In this document: piece after piece, positions 8,759 through 17,000 of the stretch
How positions within the stretch are numbered: position 1 is the first letter of the stretch
How the letters are laid out: the number at the start of each line of letters is the position of its first letter
Source of the DNA: Candidatus Hydrogenedens sp.
GTDB taxonomy: Bacteria; Hydrogenedentota; Hydrogenedentia; Hydrogenedentales; Hydrogenedentaceae
Length of the DNA: 64,000 bases
Assembly (NCBI GenBank): GCA_035361075.1
Contig: DAOSBX010000007.1
Span: forward strand, 42,048 to 106,047
Direction of reading: 5' to 3'
The notes under the pieces: generated by a model
The model's input: the letters and a program-made list of their open reading frames with translations, nothing else
What the model was told of the DNA's origin: nothing
Database searches by the model: none
Translations under genes and position numbers: made by a program

Positions 8759-10396
8759 TTGCCGCAACTGGTTATTGAGCAACCGGGAATATCTATTCAG
8801 ACGGTGCCAATTGGAGACAAGGACATTGTTCTTGGCAGGTCGAGTGAGTGTGATATTGTGTTAAGTGCAGGGGAAATATCACGTCACCATGCAAAAATTG
8901 TTGTGAGAGATGCTAACTATGTGCTTGTAGATTTAAAAAGTTTAAATGGTACATATCTAAATGGACAGCGGATTACAGAGCACATATTGAAACATATGGA
9001 TGAAATATGGTTAGGTAGTCAATGTCGAATTATTTTTAGAGATGACACACAATATGGGAAAACGTGGAAAGAAGATACTATCAATGATACAAAGGAAGAG
9101 ATAATTCATCATGTAGAGCATATTCGAGAACAGATAGAAGAAGTGGAAAGTACACTGTTTCAAATTAATAAAGAAAAGGAGGAAGATAGTCAAGCTTTAG
9201 ATACAGCATATACACCTATTGTTGATATTAAGAAATTAGGTCGTGCCTATCGTCGTTTAGATGTGCTTTACAAAGCGACACAAATAATGGGTTCAGCTGC
9301 AGATTTAGATACAAAGTTGGCTCAAGTACTGGACTTAGTTATAGAAGTTCTTTCTGCAGATAGAGGTTTTATCCTGCTTAAAGATGAATCTGGGAAGTCA
9401 TTAGTAACCAAAGTAGCACGAGCGATGGAAAATGGATTAGAAGCCTCATCTCCGAGTATGGGTATTGCAGGTAAAGCGGCAATTGATGGAGAGCCTGTAC
9501 TTATGATTGACAGGTTAGCCAACCCAGAGTTTGGAAATCGAGAAAGTGTTATTATGCGTAAGATTACAAGTGCTATGTGTGTTCCGTTGAAAATTGAAAA
9601 TCGAATTTTAGGTTCTATTTACATAGATTCTATCCAAAAAAGAGCCTTTTTTGATGATGAAGATTTAGAACTCTTCTTCTCTTTGAGCAATCAGATTGCT
9701 CTTGCCATAGAAAATGCTCAGCTTAACCAAAAAATGATTGAAGAAGAGAAAAGGCGTGAAAATTTTAGAAGATTTTTGCCAGATGTGATTGTTGAAGAAA
9801 TTCTTAAAGCGGGTTCTAATATACAATTGGGAGGTGATAAGAAAAGAGTAACTACTATGTTTTGTGATATACGAGGTTCATCGAAGTTGGCTGAGAGTGT
9901 TTCTCCGCAGGAGTTAGTAGCTTTACTCAATGAACATTTCACCGCTATAACCGAGATTGTTTTTGCATGGCATGGCACATTAGATAAATATATTGGTGAT
10001 GAAATAATGGCGGTTTTTGGTGCACCTATTTCTACTGGAGATGATGCATATGCGGCTGTTTGTGCTGCGTTGAATATCCTTAAGACCAATGAGGAATTAA
10101 ATGTAATCCGAATTTCAGAGGGTAAACCTGCTTTCCAACTCGGTATAGGAATAGAAACTGGAGATGTTATTGCAGGATTTATTGGTTCTCCTAAAAGGAT
10201 GGAATATACAGTTGTAGGGGATAGGGTCAATATTGCAAAGAGATTGTGTGATATGGCAAATCCCGGAAGTATTGTTGTTGGGAATGAAACATGGTTAGAA
10301 TTAAAAGATAGGGTTAGAGGAGTCCCTATCGGAACATTCAAGGTAAAGAACAAAGAGCAATTTATTGTTGCCTACGAGATAAAAGAACTTTTATAA
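8759..10396 (+). CDS. FHA-GAF-class III nucleotide cyclase
   Basis: Soluble signalling enzyme, 545 residues, expected to make cAMP or cGMP. Domains: FHA phosphothreonine-binding module at about 23-75 (LGRSSECDIVLS, SRHHAKI, LNGTYLNG); short coiled segment at 115-145; GAF sensor domain at about 170-320; class III cyclase at 335-545. In the catalytic domain the metal-binding Asp370 (FCDIRGSS) and Asp414 (GDEIMAVFG) are present, as are Asn491 and Arg495 (NIAKR). The purine-selecting positions are Lys410 and Thr483, a Lys/Thr pair as in some cyanobacterial adenylate cyclases, so cAMP is more likely. The start is the TTG at 8759, preceded by AAGGAG at 8742-8747. Confidence 0.9.
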   Translation: MPQLVIEQPGISIQTVPIGDKDIVLGRSSECDIVLSAGEISRHHAKIVVRDANYVLVDLKSLNGTYLNGQRITEHILKHMDEIWLGSQCRIIFRDDTQYGKTWKEDTINDTKEEIIHHVEHIREQIEEVESTLFQINKEKEEDSQALDTAYTPIVDIKKLGRAYRRLDVLYKATQIMGSAADLDTKLAQVLDLVIEVLSADRGFILLKDESGKSLVTKVARAMENGLEASSPSMGIAGKAAIDGEPVLMIDRLANPEFGNRESVIMRKITSAMCVPLKIENRILGSIYIDSIQKRAFFDDEDLELFFSLSNQIALAIENAQLNQKMIEEEKRRENFRRFLPDVIVEEILKAGSNIQLGGDKKRVTTMFCDIRGSSKLAESVSPQELVALLNEHFTAITEIVFAWHGTLDKYIGDEIMAVFGAPISTGDDAYAAVCAALNILKTNEELNVIRISEGKPAFQLGIGIETGDVIAGFIGSPKRMEYTVVGDRVNIAKRLCDMANPGSIVVGNETWLELKDRVRGVPIGTFKVKNKEQFIVAYEIKELL

Positions 10397-10428
10397 CTCT
10401 AATTTTTAAGATATCAGTATTTAATAAC

Positions 10429-11031
10429 TTAAATTTCTGATTCTGTTAAAAAATACTTCCAGATAATCAAAGATAAGCAAATAATTCCTATAGTTATTAT
10501 AAATATATGTAGTCCCCAAATTTTTAATAGTGTCGTATTTTGCACCTCTGTTTCTATTTCGGAGTGAGTGGGTTCTTGTAAGAGGTGTGGCGGAAGGGTT
10601 GTGTTATAAATATTATGAGCCATTTCTATTGCTTGAAGTGCTTGTTGATATAGTGAGTTTTTAATCACCTTTTTACCATTTTTTGTATCAATTAGGGTAT
10701 ACCCATTTTTTCTCCAGCCTTCTTCTAAACGTTTTCTTCGTAATACAGGAGCCTCATAGGATATTTCAATACGATGTCCCATTTCCCGTCGATGTATTTG
10801 AGGTGTATCCCATGGAGTATCGATAACAATTTCTACAGATTTTCCAGTTAATTCTGGGAGGGTAGATTCTTTGAGCCATTGATTTTGAATAATAATAGCA
10901 CCGTAAAATTGTGTTTGCTCTTTTGAAGTTTTAATAAGAAATGTGGGAACATCCTCAGGGATTTCTCCGTAAAATGTTACTACTCCGCTGATTATATTTA
11001 TAATAGTCATATATGTTATTAGTAAATTCAT
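10429..11031 (-). CDS. Hypothetical bitopic membrane protein
   Basis: I do not recognise this 200-residue protein. It starts with a hydrophobic segment (LLITYMTIINIISGVVTFYG) that could be a signal peptide or anchor, has a charged middle with the basic cluster VLRRKRLEEGWRKNGY around residues 95-110, and ends in one clear membrane helix (about 172-193) followed by a short polar tail. It is convergent with the cyclase gene and divergent from the STN-like protein gene at 11133, separated by a 101-bp AT-rich region. No catalytic motif is visible. Confidence 0.6.
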   Translation of the reverse strand: MNLLITYMTIINIISGVVTFYGEIPEDVPTFLIKTSKEQTQFYGAIIIQNQWLKESTLPELTGKSVEIVIDTPWDTPQIHRREMGHRIEISYEAPVLRRKRLEEGWRKNGYTLIDTKNGKKVIKNSLYQQALQAIEMAHNIYNTTLPPHLLQEPTHSEIETEVQNTTLLKIWGLHIFIITIGIICLSLIIWKYFLTESEI

Positions 11032-11132
11032 GGATATAAAAACCGTATCGCCTTTTTATTCTTTTTCGTTATATGATATATGATTGTATGATATTCTATT
11101 AAACTATTTATGTTCTATAAAATAATCCAGAA

Positions 11133-12170
11133 ATGAATATGAAACAATTAAAATCTTTATTTTTATTTACAATCTTTATAGGTTTGATTATAAGTTATTT
11201 CTCATGCAAATCTACATCTGCAAGAGAAAAGCCGATAAATAACACAACAAATGATGACGTAATAACATTAAATGAATCTCTTAGTGAGATACTAAAAGAG
11301 TCTGCTTTGTTAAATGTAGTTATACGTCGTTTAGGTACTGAACAGCCTATTTCAATTTCTATATTAAATGGTTCAGAGACGCGTTGGGTAAAAATTGAAA
11401 AACCTGCAAAGGAAATTCCAGAGTTAATTTCACAAATCGCAAATGTTACAAATATGTCTATACAAAATAGTAACAATTATTTCTTTTTATATCCCGCGGA
11501 ACAAACTATCTATGAAAATATGACAGCCCTATCTATGGAAGGGTTACCTAATAAGTACGACACAATTATCGTATCTGCTGCATTTGGAACTGGCACACAA
11601 TTATTCAATGTCTTTAATAGTCTTAATTTTACTTATGGATGTAATATTGTTGCTGATAATAGTATTGCTGAATTGCCGTCGGGTGAGATTGTAATATCTA
11701 ACTTGCCACTTTCTGTTGCCTTAGAAATGATACTAAAAAGTGCCAGAATTGTCCCACAAAACTTAAAATATTGTGCCACAGATAATTTTATATTTTATTA
11801 TTCTATATTAAATAATCGCAAAAATGATTTGGAAAATTGTAAGGCTTTTGAGAATGAAACCAAAAATCCTTTATTAGAAAAAGAAGTCCTTATTTCTCTT
11901 CCTAAGCCAGTAACATTAAACAATAGAATATCATTACCTTTTTATTATGGAGCAGAACCGTTATCAAAGGTTGTATCCGTGATTGCCAATCAAACAGGTT
12001 TGTCCATAGAAATAATGCCAGGTACAGAGATGCTTCCTGTAAATCCGTGTTATTTAAATAAACTGAAATTAAAAACGGCTCTTGACTTAATTACATTTCA
12101 ATGGTTAGACAAAACATATATATATACTATCAAAGACGAAACAATAGTTTTTATGAAATCGGGACAATAA
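11133..12170 (+). CDS. Exported protein with STN/secretin-N-like repeats
   Basis: 345-residue exported protein. The N-terminus is a signal sequence (LFLFTIFIGLIISYFSC), possibly a lipoprotein signal, although the residues before Cys are not a strict lipobox. After it are two or three segments with the STN/secretin-short-N pattern: a beta strand, a helix written as SxVxxxIAxQTGLSIEI, then LKLKTALDLI and a final strand ending TYIYTIKDETIVF (about 265-345). STN-type modules are found in secretins and in TonB-dependent signalling receptors. The adjacent TonB-like and ExbB genes therefore suggest an envelope energy-transduction or secretion role, but the domain call is by pattern only. Confidence 0.55.
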   Translation: MNMKQLKSLFLFTIFIGLIISYFSCKSTSAREKPINNTTNDDVITLNESLSEILKESALLNVVIRRLGTEQPISISILNGSETRWVKIEKPAKEIPELISQIANVTNMSIQNSNNYFFLYPAEQTIYENMTALSMEGLPNKYDTIIVSAAFGTGTQLFNVFNSLNFTYGCNIVADNSIAELPSGEIVISNLPLSVALEMILKSARIVPQNLKYCATDNFIFYYSILNNRKNDLENCKAFENETKNPLLEKEVLISLPKPVTLNNRISLPFYYGAEPLSKVVSVIANQTGLSIEIMPGTEMLPVNPCYLNKLKLKTALDLITFQWLDKTYIYTIKDETIVFMKSGQ

Positions 12171-12191
12171 AGTTAAAAAGAATGTCTCTCG

Positions 12192-13187
12192 ATGATTATA
12201 AGGGTTACTTCAATTTCAGTGGATAAAAAATCGTTGTACTTACGTCGTATGAGTTTTTATATTGTGACTTCAATAGCAATGCATTTTCTTTTTTTGTCAT
12301 TATTGATGAAACTTCCTGTTCGTTCTCAAGTCGCATTATTTCCAGAAAAGACACAACCCATTGTAGTTAAATTTATAAATCAAGAACAACAAAAATCAAT
12401 TAAGAAACTTGTGGAAGTATCTCAACCTTCCGAAGAGAAACCTCAAAATACAGAAAATATTGCTGAAGTAAATACAGTTGCATCAGGTCTCGAGGTAAAA
12501 CAAGGAGATAAACCAGGCCCTCTTTTAAACGAGAAGTCGGATTATGAAACATTAGGTTCAGAATCTAAAAAAATGCAAGTTGCAAATGTAATTCCTAAAA
12601 AAGATTTATCTCAAACAATAACGTCAGAAAATATAACAGATAAAAAAGGTGTTTCAGCAAAAAAAATATTAAAGGGAAATAATGATAGTCCTAAGGTAGT
12701 GATGGAAGAAAAAAGTAGTCCCTTTAAACCAAAAGATACGGATTCAGAAAATAAGACAGGTGCCAAACAAGTACAGGAGGATACAGAAAATCCATCAGAT
12801 TTATTAAAATCTTTTTCTAAGAAACCCCAAGGTAAAATATATAATCAAGTAAAAAAAGAGGGAATCCTTGGTTTTGAAGCTCTCCAAGACCAATTAGCAC
12901 CCTATTTAAGGCAGATTCAAAAGAAGGTAGAACAATACTGGATTCATTTTTTGCTTACTCGTTATTCAGGAACAAAATCTACAGAAGTTATTATCGATTG
13001 CGAGATAAATTCAGAAGGTAAAATTGTTAAAATAGAAGTGGTCGGGCAACCTGATGACCCATTTTATACGGCAATTTGTAAAGAAGCTTTGCAAAAGGCT
13101 TCACCGTTTTCTCCATTTTCATTTCAGGTGCCAGATATATATCAGAATAAAAACTTGCAAATACGTTGGACTTTCCGTTTTATGTAA
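12192..13187 (+). CDS. TonB/TolA-like energy transducer
   Basis: Periplasm-spanning protein, 331 residues. One N-terminal membrane helix (about residues 19-40, with Ser and His as in the TonB/TolA anchor), a long Lys/Gln/Glu/Ser/Pro-rich low-complexity linker (about 45-215), and a compact C-terminal domain (about 225-331) with the TolA/TonB signature YLRQIQKKVEQYW, an intermediate DCEINSEGKIVKIEVV and final ASPFSPF. It would convey proton-motive force from ExbB/TolQ to the outer membrane. ExbB follows after only 8 bp. The first Met is at 12192; another in-frame ATG at 12249 sits just before the membrane helix and is possible. Confidence 0.8.
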   Translation: MIIRVTSISVDKKSLYLRRMSFYIVTSIAMHFLFLSLLMKLPVRSQVALFPEKTQPIVVKFINQEQQKSIKKLVEVSQPSEEKPQNTENIAEVNTVASGLEVKQGDKPGPLLNEKSDYETLGSESKKMQVANVIPKKDLSQTITSENITDKKGVSAKKILKGNNDSPKVVMEEKSSPFKPKDTDSENKTGAKQVQEDTENPSDLLKSFSKKPQGKIYNQVKKEGILGFEALQDQLAPYLRQIQKKVEQYWIHFLLTRYSGTKSTEVIIDCEINSEGKIVKIEVVGQPDDPFYTAICKEALQKASPFSPFSFQVPDIYQNKNLQIRWTFRFM

Positions 13188-13195
13188 GGAGTTTA

Positions 13196-13813
13196 ATGAT
13201 GAATTGGTGGAATATGTTGTATCAAGGTGGATGGGTTATGATACCTTTAGGGTTATGTTCAATTCTTTCATTGGCTATTATTTGTGAACGGTTTTTTGCA
13301 TTGCGTAAGTTAAAAGTTATTCCTTCACATCTTGTTCAGTCGTTATCTTATGTACATACAGAAAAGGATTTGGAGACTATTCGATTAACTTCTCAAAAGT
13401 CTTCGTCGCCATTAGGTGCGCTTATTAATGAAATTATAAACATGAAGAACGAACCTAAAGAAGTTTTGATTGAACATATTCATATTTTAGGTAGGACGCA
13501 AATAACCAATCTTGAGCGGGGGCTAACACTCTTGCAGGTAATTGCAGTGATTAGTCCTCTTTTGGGACTGTTGGGAACTGTTTTAGGGATGGTTGATATA
13601 TTTAATGTAATTACAGTAGGAGGGCTTGGAAATGCTCAAATGCTTGCACAAGGTATTTCCAAAGCCTTAATTACAACAGTAGTGGGACTTATTATTGCTA
13701 TTCCATCATTGATGGCTTATCATTTGTATATACGTAGGGTAGAAGAAATTGGCATTGAGTTACAAGAAATAGTTATTCCTTTCTTAACACGGGTAAAGAA
13801 TATAGTGCAGTAA
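13196..13813 (+). CDS. MotA/TolQ/ExbB proton channel family protein
   Basis: Inner-membrane proton-channel subunit, 205 residues. It has an N-terminal helix (GGWVMIPLGLCSILSLAII), a cytoplasmic loop, and two C-terminal helices with the family core ISPLLGLLGTVLGMVDIF and ALITTVVGLIIAIPSLMAYH. Two consecutive ATGs (13196, 13199) follow AAGGA at 13186-13190; a longer frame back to 13166 would overlap the TonB gene and has no ribosome-binding site. It pairs with the TonB-like protein upstream. The expected third partner, ExbD/TolR, is not encoded next to it; the following gene is an unrelated 50-residue protein. Confidence 0.88.
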   Translation: MMNWWNMLYQGGWVMIPLGLCSILSLAIICERFFALRKLKVIPSHLVQSLSYVHTEKDLETIRLTSQKSSSPLGALINEIINMKNEPKEVLIEHIHILGRTQITNLERGLTLLQVIAVISPLLGLLGTVLGMVDIFNVITVGGLGNAQMLAQGISKALITTVVGLIIAIPSLMAYHLYIRRVEEIGIELQEIVIPFLTRVKNIVQ

Positions 13814-13828
13814 TGAGAACTTATTTTT

Positions 13829-13845
13829 TGTATAATATTAACTAA
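13829..13845 (+). promoter_or_regulatory. Putative promoter -10 element before the DUF5989 gene
   Basis: A perfect TATAAT at 13831-13836 lies 35 bp before the ATG at 13871. It is embedded in TATAATATTAACTAA, which recurs with one mismatch at 25474-25488. No good -35 box is visible at 16-18 bp, so the assignment rests on the -10 hexamer alone. Confidence 0.35.
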
Positions 13846-13870
13846 TAATACTCTTATGGAGGCATTGTTC

Positions 13871-14023
13871 ATGAAAGAATTGATTAAAGAATTCTGGGAT
13901 TTTATGAAAGTTCGTAAGAAATATTGGCTTGCCCCGATTATCATTACACTACTTTTATTGGCTGCATTATTTATATTTGCTGGAAATGCAGGCGTGATTT
14001 CCCCGTTTATTTATGCATTATAA
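13871..14023 (+). CDS. DUF5989-type membrane microprotein
   Basis: A 50-residue protein: an amphipathic charged start (MKELIKEFWDFMKVRKKYWL), one strong membrane helix (about residues 21-38), and a short tail ending GNAGVISPFIYAL. Length, the KEFWDFMKVRKKYWL block and the ending match the DUF5989 family as I know it. GGAGG at 13858-13862 is 8 bp before the ATG. Family members are commonly found next to SxtJ-like proteins and NodU-type carbamoyltransferases; here a carbamoyltransferase lies about 7 kb downstream and a GT39-TPR gene follows at once. Function unknown; it may be a small subunit or regulator of a membrane glycosylation complex. Confidence 0.8.
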   Translation: MKELIKEFWDFMKVRKKYWLAPIIITLLLLAALFIFAGNAGVISPFIYAL

Positions 14024-14095
14024 TTTTTTTTGGGAAGTCATGTTCTTTCATAAAAGTAGAGGTTGTTCTTTTCCGTTTTAAGGTAATTATAAGCA

Positions 14096-17000
14096 ATGAC
14101 CAAGGTTTTTAATGTTCGGTTTGTTTTATTTTGTATTCTTTTACTTGCGGTATTTCTAAGGGTTTGGTATTTGTATGAGATTTATCGCTATGCACCTGAT
14201 TATTCAGCATTACAACAAGACCCAGAAGTTCAGGATTATTTTGCACGGGCTATTTTGACAGGTGATTGGAGTGTTCCTGAAGGTGTAACTGACCCTGAAA
14301 TGCGAACAACTCCTTTTTTTCGTCCTCCAGGGCATGGTTATTTTTTAAGTTTCCTATATCGATTTATTTCCGATAGCTACATGACTCCCCGAATTATCAA
14401 CGCTATTGCGGGAATATTGACAGTCTTATTGTCCTATTATTTAGGTAAAGCGATATTTAATGAATGGGTAGGCGTAATATTTAGTTTTTTAGTCGCTACT
14501 TATGGTGTGTTTGTATATTGGGAAGGAGAGGTTAATGACCCCGCATTATTTGTCTTTTTTGTCGTGCTTATATTTTATATCCTATATCGGTGGAGTATTT
14601 ATAAAAAGTGGTACTGGTGTATCTTATTAGGCTTAGTCATTGGTGCTTATGCTACCATGAGGCCAAATATTCTTTCTTTTGGTCCTTTTATAGCTTTGTG
14701 GATGGTTTGGATTACATTAAAAGAGAGAAAGTATTTTGCATTTGTTCCTTCGTGGATTGCTCTTTTCATCTTTACTTTTATTCCTATCATACCAATTACC
14801 CTTCGAAATTATGTGGCATCGGGGGAGTGGGTTCTTATTTCAACGTACTTTGGTGAAAATTTATTTATCGGCAACAATCCAGAGGCTGATGGCACAACGC
14901 CATGGAATCAATATTTGCAAAAATTGGAGGGAACAGGAAACTGGACTGCACGTGATTATGTGAATGTGGTAAAGGGATTGGGAAAAGAATTAGGAATAAA
15001 AAATTTAAAGCATGCTGATGCTTCAAAAATATTTACACAAATGGCAATAGAGTATATTAAAAATCATCCTAAGGAGACCGCAATACAGGTTTTAAAAAAA
15101 GCAATTCTTCTTTGGTGTCCTATCGAAATTACATGTAATAAAGTTGTTTATTATGAGATAAAACATTATCCCCCGTTAAAATATCTACCAACATTTCCGT
15201 GGGCAGGTGGTCTCTTTATTACAGGAACAATGCTTCTGATTTTCAATATCAAGTCTGGATTTAAAAAAAAGAAACTATCTCAACTTTTCGTTTACTCTGA
15301 TGGCACATATTCTGTGGAATTATTACTCATAATCTATTTATTTATTGCAACATATTTAGGCAGTTTTCTTATGTTTTTTGTAAATGGGAGAGCACGTGTC
15401 CCTGTAATACCCCTATTTCTTTTAATAGGTGCAAACGTCATTTATTTCTTATGGCTATGCCTTAAAAATAAAAATTATTTAGTTTTGACTCGTTGGTTAT
15501 CCGTTCTTTTTATAAGTTTTATTTTTATCTCTGTAAAATGGGTTCCTTTTGAGCCAGATTTGGCGAGATGGCATTATCAACGAGCCGATTCTTATTTGAG
15601 ACGAGGAGAGATAGAGAAAGCGTTGGAAGAGGCACAAACTCTTATTTATATGCCGAGAAGCTTACCCTATATGCACCATCGGTTGGGCAAAGACTTATAT
15701 AAAGCAGGGTATTTTAAGGAAGCGAAGGAGCAATTTGAAAAAGGCATTCGTTTAGACCCAAGTTATCAAGATATGTTCTATTATCTTGGCAAAACCTATC
15801 TCGCATTAAAAGATGATGATAAAGCGGAGAAATATTTTAGAAAATCACTGGAGCTAAATCCAGATGATGCCCGTTCACATAATGAGATAGGTGAAATTCT
15901 TGAACGTCAAGGAAATTGGAAAGAAGCACTTGCCCACTATGAAAAGGCACTAAAAATTGTTCCTGATTTCACCTATGTTTTAGATAAATACGGTAGAATA
16001 CTTTCATCACAAGGACGTTCTGAAGAGGCGTTGGCTTTTTATAAAAAGGCATTAGAGACAGACCCATCATATCAAGATGTTTACTATCTTATTGGAAGGG
16101 AACTGAGAAATTTGGGGCGACTTGAAGAAGCACGAAATACCTTAGTAAAAGCGATAGAATTAAATCCCAAAGATGCAAGGGCACTTTGCGAACTGGGAAA
16201 TATTCTTGCGGATGATGGTGAATGGGACACCGCAGGAGACTATTATCAACAGGCAATATCTGCAAAGCCAGACTTTGCTTATGCCTATGAACGTTTGGGG
16301 AGAATTTTGTTTGCCAAAGATAACTTGAATGAAGCAGAGAATAGCTTTAAAAAAGCCATCGAGTTAAATCCTGAATATCAGGATAGTATTTACCTTTTAG
16401 GCTGTGTGGTAAAAAAACAGGAGCGATTAAATGAAGCAGAAACATATTTCCGAAAAGCAGTGGAACTAAATGTAAGAGATGCCAGAGCATGGAATGAATT
16501 GGGTGAAATAATGGAGATAAAAAAAGACTATGAACAGGCGGTTTATTGTTATGAGAAAGCATTAGAGGCATACCCACAATTTTCCTATGTTATTGCTAAA
16601 ATGGGGGCTATTTACGCTAATCAGGGGGAGTATGAAAAGTCGTTGGAAAAATTGAAATTGGCTCTAAATGTTAACCCAGATTTCCAGAACGTTTGTTACA
16701 TGATAGGACAGGTATTATCTCGAATGGGAAACAAAGAAGAGGCAATAACTTATCTTGAAAAGGCGATAAAAATGAACCCTAACGATGCACGGGCTCATAG
16801 GGAATTAGCCATTTTGATACAAGATGATGACCCAGAGAAGGCTATTGAACATTTTAAGAAGGCATTAGAAATTGTTCCCGATTTCACATTGGTATTAAAT
16901 AATTGGGGAAGTTTATTAGTAAAGTTAAATAAATGGGATGAAGCAGAAAAAAAGTTTTACGAGGCACTGAAAATAAGACCTAACGATGAGTTGGCATATT

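Noticed and set aside
9718..10353. 211-codon open frame antisense to the cyclase domain
   Set aside because: It is fully inside a strongly supported conserved gene, has no domain signature and looks like a codon-bias shadow.
13166..13195. Longer N-terminus for the ExbB-like protein
   Set aside because: It would overlap the TonB-like gene without a ribosome-binding site; ATGs at 13196/13199 follow AAGGA and give a normal ExbB start.
13924..14112. 62-codon plus-strand frame overlapping the DUF5989 gene
   Set aside because: It is out of frame with the conserved microprotein (13871-14023) and has no ribosome-binding site; the microprotein explains the region.
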